A stretch of 64,000 bases of DNA, from positions 2,170,001 to 2,234,000 of the forward strand of contig NC_031479.1 in NCBI RefSeq assembly GCF_000006565.2, written 5' to 3'. The stretch comes from Toxoplasma gondii ME49. Taxonomy: Eukaryota > Apicomplexa > Conoidasida > Eucoccidiorida > Sarcocystidae. How positions within the stretch are numbered: position 1 is the first letter of the stretch; every line of letters starts with the position of its first letter. Position numbers and translations under genes: made by a program. Positions 12,883-24,933 of the stretch are shown here, in pieces. The notes beneath the pieces are model-generated. The model saw only the letters and a list, made by a program, of their open reading frames with translations. It did not search any database and was not told the DNA's origin.

Positions 12883-14600
12883 CGCGTGTAGGTGTTTGAC
12901 GGACTTCTTTGAGCGTTCCTCTTTTCCTCTTTCAACTAAACGGTCTGATAAACGTGACTGTCTTTTACTGCTCTCTTCTCTCTCCAGCGTTCTCTCTCCT
13001 TACGTCTATTCTTTAAGTCTCGAGTATATCTCCTCTTCGAATCTCTCTTCTATCTTCTGTTCTCGTTCTCCGCTCTCTCCTTGAAGCTCTCGTTAAAATC
13101 TCTTTTCCTCTTGTTCAAGTCCTCTTTTCAACCAAGTTGTCTCTCGAGGTTGCTCTGCTTCTTCTGGCGCTACCAATCCGCAAACCGAGGGCATGAAAGA
13201 GTGGAAAGCGCGGACAGTCCAATAAACCACAAACTAGGACCCACAAGCCTACAGCCTGGTGCCTGGATAAATATATAGATATGGGCATGGGTGACAGCGT
13301 AGAGATTAGCAAGAACGTATCTCGGTATTCTCTCAAGTAGGTGCATGCATATAGAGACAGAGAGTGAGAGATACATACAACTACCGGAAGAGAGGAATTG
13401 CTCTGAGGAGACAAAGGGTGTAGCATGGGAACAGCGAGTGCCGTGTAGCCGAGCACTTACGAAAGGGACGCCTGTTGGTAGAATGCATGAACCTAACAGT
13501 CAAACGGATGCGGCAGAGCTCCTAATTTCTTGAATGTTTATGTTGGCACCTTCGCGTGAGAGGCACCTGCAGTCAGTTCCGCAGCGGGATAGTCTTTGCA
13601 TACTTCGTTCATTGCCACTTCGCGAAGTCGCGGGACTGAGGCTCGAGCTCCGTATTTTTAGAAGCGGCTTTATTTCATCGAATTGTTCTTAGCAAGCGTT
13701 TAAGTCGTTAAGCCTTTCGTTCGGAGCGGCAACTACCCGACAGTGAAAGTTCTTTTGTGCTTCACTCTCAGTGTGGTTGTTTCCCCTGTTAAGGCAGCTC
13801 TGAATCGTCGCGTTCCCATGAGCAAAGAAGGCCTCGGTTGCGGAAATCTCTGCGTCTCTAAGAAGCAGTGAATCAGCATCGCATTTGAGTCTACCGATGC
13901 GACTCCCAGTGAACTACAGTTCGCGTTTCATTCCAGTTCTATCTTGGACAAGGGTGGATCGCCGGTCAAACAATCCAGCATGCGAATTTAGGTTTTTTGG
14001 AGGCACAGGCTCTATAGTCTCTGATTCTGAGTCTTGTGGTCCAATGTGTGTCTCCATGTTCGTTTGCTCAGGGCAGGCGTCAAAGGACTTTCCTGTCAAT
14101 TCAGACTTGTGTGTTTGTGTGTAACTGGGCGACTTCCAAATCCGAGCATGTCTTTGTCAAACTGACAGCAAGAACTGCGCTGTCTGCACTCTGGCTTGTG
14201 GGAGGGGTGAGGCACTCAAGCGAGGAACGTTCTTCAGTGTTACGGACGCAGTTTCCTTCTTTCGGTGCCCGTCACTGTGAACGACAATGAACCGAGTCGA
14301 GGCCAGACGCGAAAGAGCAGGACACACGGATCCTGGTCTCTTCTTCTCCTCTCTCGCTCTCTTCTTCTCCTCTCTTGCTCTCTTCTTCTCCTCCCTCGCT
14401 CTCTTCTCCTCCCTCGCTCTCTTCTTCTCCTCCCTCGCTCTCTTCTTCTCCTCCCTCGCTCACTTCTTCTCCTCTCTCGCTCTCTTCTTCTCCTCTCTCG
14501 CTCTCTTCTTCCGCCGAAGTCTCTCTCTCGTGTTCGGTTTTGACTCCACAGTCGTTCCGTTGATTCCTTCTCTTTCCCGACCTCGGCGCGAGTTCTTCCT
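12883..14600. other. Convergent 3' intergenic region
   Basis: This lies between the stop of the plus-strand LRR gene and the stop of the minus-strand SET gene, so both 3' UTRs fall here. No gene is recognised. It contains the pyrimidine-rich minisatellite at 14335-14515. Confidence 0.6.
14335..14515 (+). repeat. Tandem minisatellite, ~15-21 bp unit
   Basis: About nine copies of a CTCTCTCGCTCTCTTCTTCTC-like unit vary between roughly 15 and 21 bp because of a shorter CTC block. On the minus strand one frame reads as repeats of EEESERGEEE. That frame lies beyond the SET gene stop codon at 14601, so the peptide is not expected to be made from that gene. Confidence 0.85.
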
Positions 14601-16006
14601 TCACATGTTCCCCGTGCAGGTTCGCGCTCCACACAGACAGACTTCTTTCGACTTGTCCGAGAAGCTGCAGACCGCAACGCGAAAACAACAGATTGGGATG
14701 TCGGAGGACAGGGCAAATCTCACACGGAGCAAAAGGGGGAAGGGGAAACGCACTCCAGGGGAGCGAGAAGCCACGGCAGAGACGGGCGACAGACGCGCGA
14801 CAGACGCGCGGGGGAACGCGGAGCACGCAGGTAACGAGGTGTGGCGAGGAGGCGAGAACCGGGGACGCGAAGGCTGCCGAGACACGAGGAAGTCGACACA
14901 AACAGAACGGCCGAGAAATACGAGGGGGAAAAGTGACAGAAAAGAGCGGAAAGTATGGGCTGAGGGAGAGACAGCATCCGGAAGTGTTTGGCGTAAGATG
15001 AGACGAAACCACCACGAGGTCGAGGAAGTCAGAGTTGAGGACCAGGCAACAGGGAAGGCTGCCAGACGAGGGAGAGGAACGGAGAAAGACGCCAAAGACT
15101 GGAAAGAAGAGGAGGAAAGAGGAGCACATCACCGAGCCGGTTAAGAGAGCAGAGTGAGAAGAAACCGAACTCACTGGTAGTCGTAAAACAGTTCTTCTCC
15201 TGGGAGCAAGTCCCGGAGGGCGACGATCGCAACAGCGTTGTGCGGCATCCTGACAGACTCGCAGTTCGGCTCGCAGCTGTGGTTGATGTACCTGGAGACA
15301 TTGAAAGCCAGCAAAAGCGTATTACAAAGACACGCGAAATCTTCGAAAGCCGAGCGCCAAACGGGAAGAGGAGAAAGAACAGCAAACAAAGCGTGTGTAG
15401 CAAGGAAAGGACAGCCAAAAAGCACAAGGGGAAAACGAGACAGCGGAAAGCACGTCTGTTTCACACAAGGCTTCTTCAACCTTTCGGGTGCCTGTACAGC
15501 GGCAACGCGAGAGAGCGGCAGCACCGCGAAGCTTCTCGCATGGAGTCCTCCGTCCTGTGTTACGCTGTTTCCAAACGCTTCCTCTCTCCACGAAAAACGC
15601 CTCACCTGGCGAGGTTGCCGCTGTCTGTCGCGTCGACAAACTTCGTCTTTGTGCACGCTACGTTGCCTTCTGCCTGGCTCTTGTCCGCCTCAAGAGAGAA
15701 AATGTAACAGTTCCCATGCTGCCAGTCGTAACGCGCTTCTCTGAAGCAGAAGGCAGCGCGGCACACCGGAAAATAAAAGCAACGGGACCCGTGTCCAGCG
15801 ACTCCTTCTGTCGCATGCAAAAGACAGAGAGCGCGAGAAGCGGGAGAGGAGGAGAAGGAGAAACAGAGAAACAGAGAAAAGGCGAAACGGAGGAAGGAAC
15901 AGAAAGAGAGAAAGAGAAGAAGAGAGATGGCGACACGCGAAGACAAAAGGAAAAATATAAGAGTGAACATGATGATAGAAACGCAGAGAGCGACATACGT
16001 CCTGCG

Positions 16007-16066
<60 letters not shown>

Positions 16067-16554
16067 GGTGGTGCAAAGAAATGAATCGATGGCACGGCAA
16101 CGACTTTGCGCATGTGGCGGCGCTAGATGGAAGAGTCCCCTTAGTTCTCTGCCTTTAAACTCTTCTATGATTCCCGCGCTCTCGCAGGTCCATTCGGTGG
16201 CGAGGAGCCTCAGTCCTCGTACAGGAAGGCGAAGCCTCTGTCAAAACGGTATCAACGCTATCCGAATCTACGCACATCTTTATCTATACACATGATCCTA
16301 GAATATCTGGAATTATACGCATATATATAAGAGAACACATAAATCCAAAGACGATAAGGCTATGCCATATATATATATATATATATATAGATACATTTTT
16401 AATATATGCATACATATAAGAATCCAACTCCTATGTTCTGAGAGAGGCATGTATACACTTATAATATGGTCCTAGACTATGAGTATAGAGAGAGAGATTA
16501 CCACAAAAACAAATCAGGAACAATATATAGGGCTACGTCATCTGGGTACACTCA

Positions 16555-16598
<44 letters not shown>

Positions 16599-17041
16599 TG
16601 GACATGTGGTCTTGAGGGCCTGTATACATTTAGGTCAGGACCCGCACACATCAGGAAGACGGAAGCAGATATCATACATGCACACATGAGTACAAACAAA
16701 ATACGATAAATACGTATAGAATGTTTAACAATGAAAAGAACGAAGAACGGATGGCGGAACTGTTGAAATGGATGGTGTGGATGATATACCTGATTTCGGC
16801 GAGGTTCGGCTCTTCGCCGTCCAGGCCGCCTTTGCGCTGCTTGAAAGCGTACGCCTGGCCGACGTATTCCATGATTGTCTCCCCGGCCTTTATCCAGTCC
16901 ACCGCGTAAACTCCGTACCTGAAAAACGCGCGCAAGAGACAGAAAGAAAGAGAAACAAAGAGGAAACAACTACAGGCAACAGGAGAAAGAGGAGAACAGG
17001 AGACAGAGAGGACGAAAGGGAGGAAGAGAGAACGAGAGACA

Positions 17042-17078
<37 letters not shown>

Positions 17079-20000
17079 AAGTGGAGAGAAAATAGCATGA
17101 GCCAGAATAGTGTGCGAGAAACAGGAGAGATACACAGAAGGAGAGAAAGACCGCGAGCTGACAGTGAGAACAAGTGCTTGTTTTCCTTTGTGCAAAGCGT
17201 TTGAAGAAATGCGCAGAAGAGAGGAGGAAACAAACGCGACTGTGCACGACACTCGTTGAAGGCGAGCAAGTCTCACGCGCATGCATGCACTCATTTCACG
17301 CACACACACACACACTAGGGCATACATGTATAGATGTAGCCGTATATTCATAACTGCGCAAGCCTACACAAAACTATACACGAATATAACTACATATGCA
17401 TTCATAGACATACATCCATATATCCTCTGCATGTATCTAAACCTACGTGTCTGGATGCCTATAGAATCTGGATTTCTCTCTAGCTACGAAAACAGATATT
17501 GTATGTATGAATCGGTTCCACTATGTAAAGTTTCGCCTGAACAAGGTACCCGTGAATGCGTGACTTTTGCAGCTTGACTCTTTTGGCGGCGATCGCGAGT
17601 TCGTAGCGTCTTCGCCGCCGATTTGGAAAGCGGTGTGGCGCAGGGACCGAGGGCCATTCCACGGCCTCGGCCTCGAGAAAGGCTGCAACCGAGAAAAGGA
17701 GACGTCAAAGAAACACGGCAGCGACCACAGATGCAAGCAGTCTCCACGGATCTGTTGCGCACTGTCGAAAAGAGACGCAGAGACCCCAGAAGATCCCAGA
17801 GCATCCCACCGTGCGGATAGAACGTGCAGAGAATCACCGGAGAGAGCAACAAAAACGGCACTGTCTCCCCTTTTTTCCTCAGCCTCTCTGCGTCTCTAAG
17901 GAGCCTCGCTGTGTTCAGGGCAGTTTGCTCAACGATCCAGGTCACCTCTCTCACCAAAGACTCCCCTCTCGCTCGTGACCAAGACGGTAAAGAACTCTTG
18001 TTTGCCTTCTAAGAAAGGAAGAGAAGAAAACCGAGCAAGTGCCTCGACCCTTCACAGCCCGTTCACAGACAGCGAACAAGCAGTTGTCTGGGATTTCTCG
18101 AAACCGGAGAAAGTCGAAGAAAGAGATTTACCCTGCTGGCGCCGCTGATCCTCGCGTGATGCCTCGCGATTGCGAAGCAGCTGAGAGGCCAAATTCTGGG
18201 GGAGCGTCCCGTCGTGCTGCAAAGAGAAACGAGTGAGCGAAGAGAGACAGATAGGCCAACTTTTTTCATTCCGTTGTGCGTTCAGGAACTCATTACCAGG
18301 ACGCACATCCCAGAAGAAGCACAAGTGGCTTGTACGCGGGGAAGGAGAGTCCGCAATTTAGGTCTGGTCTCTACGGCAGAGAGAACGAAGCTCGACGTGT
18401 CTACGTCAAAATATATTCAACTGTGAAAATACATCCAAACTTGTAGCCCACGGCCAATTGTGTGAATGAGCACAGATATATATACATGGACAATTTATAT
18501 GCGTAGAGAGACCCAGGTAAGTCAATATTCCTGAACTTGTAAATCCATTCAGAGAGGCGAGTAGGTGAATGCTCGATGCCACGCTTTTGAAAGAGCTCTT
18601 TCGGCAAAGACATGTGCGTCTCTCTCGAGTATCTCCTTTCCCCCCCCCTCCCCCGCGAAAGCTGGTCTCCTGTGCAAAGCGACCCCATTGAATCCTTCTC
18701 TGTCCCTTTCTCTTGTTTGTTTTCTCCCAATCTTTTTTTTCCTATTCACTCTGGGTCGCTCCCTCGTCTTCAAATGTGCCGCTTCAAAAGCTCTGCAGTT
18801 CGTAAAAGCCACACTGGAACAAGCTCTCGATTCTGTTTTTACATTCTTCCCTAGTGCTCCAAAGAAGCAACTGCACGTCGATTTATCTTCGAGAGCAAAG
18901 GGATGTTTGTAGGGACTCCAAATCGATTCGTCTGGGGTCCTTTGTTCACTGCTTGTGCCACGACATTGAGGAGCCTGCCGTTATATTCGATGGCCTTTTG
19001 TGTTCACACTGGTTGGCATAATCGATGTCGAGTAAACAGAGCCATTATCGAACCTCAGAGACTGACACTCGCTTTGACAGTCTCCTTCCTATTGTTAGTC
19101 TGTACGGAATACAGCGGAGCAAATTCTTGTTCGCCTGGCACCCGTTTAGTGACTAAATCAACACTCTTTACACCTGGAGTGTACGGATAATTCTCGACTG
19201 TTCCATAGTTTAACCGCGATTACGAATTATTGACCGTAACCGTGGCTTCTCTTTCTACGACGCTTTTCACAACTACCACACTAGACCTTGGGTCCGGGAA
19301 ACAAAGCCAATTTCCGTAGGAACTGAAAAGTCGATTTTCGAAGTGGAAACACCATGTAAAGACATTTCGAATAAAGGAATCTGCAAACTTTCAGTTAAAA
19401 AAGACACTCGAGGTCTACACAACCACTGACAGCTTGCGCCGTCTCGACTCCTCAGTTTGACCTGACGAGTCTTTAGTTTACAGCTCGTACTGCTCTCTTC
19501 AGCAGCACAGTGTGGTATTGGTGCTCTTTCACCTTCAGACTGGTGCAATTCAAGTCGCATGGACTTACGTTGACTAAAAATCCGCGGAAGAGCGTGCGAG
19601 GCGGCGCAAGCAGAGCTGGGAGATGTGCGTTTGTTTCACCTTGTTCACCCTTGTTTTTCTGCGCGTCCTTGACTCCTGTGGAAGCGACAGTCCGCTCAAC
19701 CTCTCCCGTCTCTTCTGCTTTCTCGCGGCTTCCGTCCTCCCCCCTGACGCCCCTTTGCTCAGCCTCGGGCGCTTCACTCACCGCTCTGCTCTCTCCTCGC
19801 CGACTGGACGTTCCCCTTCGCGCTCGTCCCCGGCCTCGTCCTCTACCTCTCCCGCCTCTCCCAACGCCTTGTGATGCACAAAGGCTGCTTGAATCCTCAG
19901 ATGCCACACAAGGAGAAGCAGAAGCTAGGGCTGCTGGCTCTGTCGCTTGTGGAGCTCCAAAGTTCTCGGAAGCGAGCGAGGAGAGAGGCGTGCTGTACTT

Positions 20001-23000
20001 CCGATAAAGGACGGAACACTGACTCATATGGAAGTACGGATCAACGAGGCAGACGGAGCCCTGTAGGGGCTCGACGAGGACGGCGCTTCGCCTCGCTCTC
20101 TTCACTGGCTCTTCTCGCCACAACGCCGCAGCGGCTCCAGAAGTACGAGGTGTGGGCAAGAGGTGCAGCGCCTCCTCGACAGCCAGCAGCCTCTCGACAG
20201 CCAGTCGCTGAAGCGGCGCCGAGCACCGACCACGGAGAGAAGAAGACGAAAAAGAAGAAGACGAATGTGAGCTTGAGAGGGAAGGGCACCTGTTGAAAAG
20301 CGACTGTTTCCAGGCACCGCCGTATACTCGGAGAAGAAGCTCTGCAAAGAGTTCGTTTTTTCGCCCTTCGCCCACGTCCTCGTTGAGGCGGATTGGAAGC
20401 AGAGGCGCAGAAGGCCACTGGCGGCTTCTCTTCGTGACCGGTTGCTCGGCGTTTGCTGGACAAGAAGAGAGAGGCGAAATTGAAAAAGATGAAGCAGATG
20501 ACGGCAAACGCGAAGAAGCCACACATGATGAAGAAGAAGGGGATGCAGGTGAAGAAGAGAGATCCGAAGACGTCTGTGGACTCGTGGGATCTGCATGGCA
20601 AAGACGATGGAGCAGCCACAGAGCGTCGCTGTCTCCTGAAATATCTGTTTCTTTGTTTTCCCGCCGGTCTTCTTCTTTTCCGTGTCGCGCCCTCTGGTTC
20701 CTCATATCCCTCACGTTTACCCCAAGACGATGTTGCCAGTGCTCTTCGACTTTTTCCAGTTGTCCGTAGTTCGTTGGTCTTTCATCTATCCCTCCACCCT
20801 CCTCTCCGTTGCCTTCCCACTGAGACGCGCAGCCGCCAGAAGGCCTTCTTGGCATTCTCGGAAAGCCCCCTTCGGCCTGTGTCTCACAGAAAGGACACCC
20901 TTTGCTCTCCTTGTCTCCTCGCTCTTCGTGTTCTCCTCGTTCAAAACCCAGACCAAGGCACTCAGCTTCGCTCGCCGCGCATTCAGTCAGTTTTTCTTCA
21001 GCGAAGAAAGACTGGAGACGCTTTAGGGCGTCCTCGAGGCGACGCTGGACGGCACAGGCGCGGTCCGAGACCAGAAGACTGCGAAGCCGAGGCTCGTCCG
21101 TCACAGGAAGCTGACAGCCTTTTTCTTTGGATTCCGCATGTGTCTCTTCTTCCTGTCTCCTTCCACCTTCTTCCTTAATTCGAAGTGCGGTTCTCCTTCC
21201 TTCACAAAAGCTCTCGCTGCTCTCTGTCCTCTCGTCTTGTCGACTTCTCTTTAGCCGCGCCCCGGCTTCTCCCGGTGTGCCCCCCCCGCGGTTTGGCCCT
21301 TCGGTCTCTCGTGCATGCGTCCCCTCCTTGAAACTCCAGGCCTCGGTTTCTGAGTGTTTCGCCGCTCCCTCAGTGCCTTGGGAGTCCGCTAAGCCGCCTT
21401 CTTTGAACGCGCTCTTCCCCAAACGGCCTTCGTTGAACTCCCTTCTCCGAAGCGCCCCTTCCAACATCAGCTCTCCGTCTCCGCAGTTCTCTGTTTTTCC
21501 TATTTCTTGCAGCGAAAAAAGGGCGTCCGCCTCGTGCGGATTGGCACCAGGTCTGTCGCCCTCCACATGCATGCAAGTGTGGGTTCCTTCTCTCTCGCCA
21601 TTTGTCTCCATCGCTTGGGTGTGTCGTGATGTCTCCCTGAAGGAGCCTGGGATGTCAGCGGCCTCTTCATGCTCGCTCTGCATGAGCCCCGAAGAGTCAG
21701 CGCCTTTCGCGCTTCCACCCTGTTCGCGAAACGAGGATACAGACGACCAGGAATCTCGCTTCTCCGACGAGGCCAAGAGAGCTGGGAAGGAAGAAGGTTC
21801 TGAAACCTCGTGTGTGCCCTGCGTCTCCTGCAAAGGAACGAGGATGTCGAAGGCGCCTTCGTCTGTGAGCAGGACCTCGGCGAGCATCTCGGCCGTCTGC
21901 GCCGTGATATCAGGCGGCACCCGCAGAAAGAAAAACTTGTTCCCGCGGTCGCACCTCCTTAGTTGCTCAATCGTGTACCAGTCTTCCGGAGGCACGAGGC
22001 TCTCGTCTCCTTCTCGCTCTGTCTCGTCGAAGAACGCGTTTTCTTCTTCTCTTCGCTTCGACCCCGCAGACGCAGAGAGTGAAGAAGGCTCCTCCTTCCG
22101 AGTTGCGAGGACGGCGCGCCACGGGAAGAGCTGTCGCGCGGCGCTGGCGGCGGAGGCGCAGCGAGCACAGATCTCGGAACAACACAGACAGTCGAATCTA
22201 TCTTCTTCGGTCTCTTCGAGTGGATTCGCTTTCTTCCCTTTTCTGTCTCGCCATGTTTCGCCCTCGATCAACATCCGCAGACGATGTGGTGCCGCAACCA
22301 GGCGAATCACGTCTCTCAGTGAAGGCGGTCGCACAGGCGCAGACGCAGAAGGGGAAACATCTCTTTTCTCTGGTCGCTTCGACGCATGCGACGCGTCAGG
22401 TTCTCGCGAGGAAACGTCTCGTTCTTCAGCCGACTTCTCGCCTTCTCCCCGTGTCTCCTGCGCATCTTTGTCTCCTTGCCGTCCGATTCCTGGCATTGGG
22501 TTCTTCTTTTCCCTCTGGGTCTCCTCTCTCCGTTCTTTCTCCTCATCGTTCACTTTTTGCTTCTTCTCTCTACCTGGTCTCGTCTCTTCTCTCCCTTCTT
22601 CACAGTCTTTCCTTTCTCCCTCCTCGTTCCTCCCTCCCTGCTCCTCGTCGTTATCTTTCTTCTCCTCGTTCCCCTCCTGTCTCTCTTCTTCAGGCCTTCC
22701 GCTCGCCCTTTGCCTCTGCCTCTCTCGTGTGCCGCCGGGAGCCTGGGGCGGGGCCTCCAGTGTCGCCACACAAACGCAGGGTGTGGAGCGACTTTGCTCC
22801 GTTCGAGTTTCTGAATGCATCGACTCCGTGCTTGCGTCGGCAACCGCGGAGTGTGGACCTCGTCCTTCTCTCGCTGCGCCCACAGAAGCCGGAGGGGAGA
22901 CAGGAGGATTCAGAGAAGAAGAAACCGCAGAGACGCGTCCGTCGCTCTGCATGGTCGGGCTGTCGTCCCAACAGAGGTTCGCAGCCGAGATGAGTTCCCT

Positions 23001-24197
23001 CGATGCTTTGGCTCTGTGTTTCCACCTCTTCTGCGAGGCTGCCTTCGCTTTTTTTGCAGACACAATAGAGTCCGTTCGCTCACACAAAGGACGTTTCCCT
23101 GACTTGCTCCATCCAGTCCCCGGCGTCTTCTCCCTCTCGGCTTCAGAGGCACACGAAGAAGAAGACGAAGAAGAGGAGGAAGAAGAAGAGCGAGAAGATA
23201 TCGATGAAGCAACAGGAAGACCGGGTGGAGATGAGGCAACAGATGTGAGAGGCAGGCCTGGGTTGTTTCGTGCATGCAGCGTTTGTTCGTTCTGTGCTGG
23301 TCGGTCGCTGTTATCTGGCGCGCAAACGCTCGTTTGCGCAACTGTCTCTTGCGGAACTTCACATTTGGTGCTTCTCGCTTTTCTCCGGCTCCGAGTGAAA
23401 CTGGATCTCCCCGCTCTTCTCTCTCCCGCGCGTCCTCTCTCTCGTTTCCTCCCCACACGGACCTCTGCGTCGGAAGGCCTGACACGCAAGGAGTCTTCCA
23501 GATGAATCTCGTCTCTCTCTCCTTCGCCTTCTCGTCCCCTGTCTCCTTCGCTCTCTCCCTCCCTCCGTAGCGGTTCACGAACGCTTTCTCCCTCTACGCG
23601 GAGTTTGCCGCGACCCACGAGGGCGTCCTGGGAGCCTGGACGTGGAGAGAGATGCGAGAAGGAAGCTGACGAAGAAGATGAAGACGAAAGCTGATCAGCA
23701 GGTCTCGGACAAGCAGACGCAGGAAGCGGAAAAGCAAACGAAGGAACGGACGATGGTGGCGGGAAGGCCGCCGGTCTTCTCACGGCTGTCCTTTGACTGA
23801 GCAGCAGCGACTGCGGCCGAGGCAGCAGCCGAGCAGTCTGAGCACGCAGATGCTCAGGACTCGCTCCAGGATCTCCGTAGCCCCCCTGAAGAAGACCACA
23901 AAGAGAAGAAGGGGAAGACGCAGACGGCGCGAGGGACGGACACTGGCGGGAGGCCAGAGCTCGGTGTCGCTGGCTTTGAGCGACGACCGACAACGCATGT
24001 AGACGGCGGCATGCGGACGCTGGTGCCGCAGGAGGCGAAGGCGAAGAGGAGGACGAGTAGCGCGAAGAAAGAGAAGAGGGAGATGAGGAAGAAGAGCGGG
24101 ACGAGGGGGAAGAGGAAGACGAAGAAGGTGAAGAGCACGAAGACGAGGAGGAAAACGACGAGAGAGACCGAGGGGAACAGTCGGATGCTTGAACCGC
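14601..24197 (-). CDS. SET1/MLL-type histone lysine methyltransferase
   Basis: Seven exons are inferred: 24197-19569, 18216-18132, 17682-17550, 16918-16790, 15740-15606, 15291-15175 and 14664-14601. All junctions are GT-AG and in phase, giving 1,763 residues. The SET domain is C-terminal. It reads KLQKSRIHGYGVYAVDWI, then GETIMEYVGQ, GNCYIFSLEAD, FVDATDSGNLARYINHSC and GEELFYDYHF. It ends in a post-SET motif (CLCGARTC) with the stop two residues after GN, as in SET1/MLL enzymes. The NHSC and YDY residues that bind S-adenosylmethionine and shape the lysine channel are present. Extra residues sit between YIFSLEAD and FVDATD. The first exon (1,543 codons) is Ser/Glu/Arg-rich, with a Cys cluster (CLCCSEICARC) and an ordered stretch (DWYTIEQLRRCDRGNKFF). 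The expected activity is H3K4 methylation in the nucleus. The link from exon 1 to exon 2 crosses 1.35 kb and rests on phase only. An upstream ATG at 24302 overlaps GCATGC motifs and is less likely. Confidence 0.8.
16007..16066. repeat. (AT)n microsatellite in SET intron
   Basis: A run of TA dinucleotides broken by a few C bases lies inside the intron between the exons at 16918-16790 and 15740-15606. Confidence 0.95.
16367..16389. repeat. (AT)n microsatellite in SET intron
   Basis: This is the second AT dinucleotide tract in the same intron. Confidence 0.95.
16558..16595. repeat. (AT)n microsatellite in SET intron
   Basis: This is the third and purest AT tract in the same intron, about 19 uninterrupted dinucleotides. 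Confidence 0.95.
17042..17079. repeat. (GA)n plus poly-G tract in SET intron
   Basis: AG dinucleotides run into nine G bases. On the minus (coding) strand this is a C/T tract in the intron upstream of the 16918 acceptor. Confidence 0.9.
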
Positions 24198-24276
24198 CAT
24201 CGTGGCAGAGACCGTGCGAGCAGCGTGTTTAAGCCACAAACGGAAGAAGCAGTCTCGGGAGGCGGGAACGGCCAAG

Positions 24277-24304
24277 TGCATGCATTCGGACAAGCTGTGC
24301 ATGC
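24277..24304. promoter_or_regulatory. Paired TGCATGC motifs upstream of the SET gene
   Basis: Two exact TGCATGC copies lie at 24277-24283 and 24298-24304, starts 21 bp apart, about 80-107 bp before the chosen ATG at 24197. Motifs with a GCATGC core are known promoter elements in Toxoplasma and bind ApiAP2-type factors. That this pair is used here is inference. Confidence 0.5.
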
Positions 24305-24899
24305 ACTTGGCTCAAGTCCGCGGCTTCATGCGTCAAGCACACATTCTGTTGGCGTTGCCGTTGCCGTTTACCGCCTTCTCGTCCCCCCTTCGCTCGCGGT
24401 TCCCTGCGCCTTTTCAGACACAAAGCTCGCTGCACCGAGAGAGCGAAAGTCCGAAGCCGACGTTGAGTTTCGGTCGGAGACTCGGTGCTGTGCATAGTCT
24501 TTCCAAAACGCTTGTTTCACGCATACGCGCAGGAGCAGTGCTGTACGTACTTCCGACGGGACTGGTGCCGGACCTGGGCTGGTGCTCGCACCGATACGAA
24601 TTTGCTTTGCGACTCTTCGGCAGGCATGCAAACACACCCTCTATTTTGTCTCTTTCAAGCAGAGCAAGTTCACCTCTTGGCGAAGAACAGCAGAGACAGT
24701 GCTGCCTGCTCCAGAAACGCGGAAGAAGCCGCTGCTGCCAGGGCAAAACGAAGACAGAGGAAAAACGATTCGATCTCGTTCCGTTTCAGAGACGCACACA
24801 ACGCCAACTGAAGGCTCACAGACACACAGACGTACACAAAAGAATGCGTGGGAACCTGTATAAACAGATATATAAGAATATGAATATATATGTATATAC

Positions 24900-24933
<34 letters not shown>

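Noticed and set aside
14272..15174. 300-codon minus-strand frame ending in EEESERGEEE repeats
   Set aside because: It reads through the last SET intron in the wrong frame. The post-SET motif CLCGARTC is found in another frame at 14664-14601 with a proper acceptor.
18508..18620. Minus-strand peptide KRGIEHSPTRLSEWIYKF as a possible extra SET exon
   Set aside because: It has protein-like character but no pyrimidine-rich acceptor before it and no good GT donor after it. The phase already matches without it.
21127..23505. 792-codon plus-strand frame, Ser-rich
   Set aside because: It lies entirely antisense to the 4.6-kb SET exon, whose frame is longer and leads in phase to a conserved SET domain. 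Ser-rich antisense frames are expected opposite Glu/Arg-rich coding.
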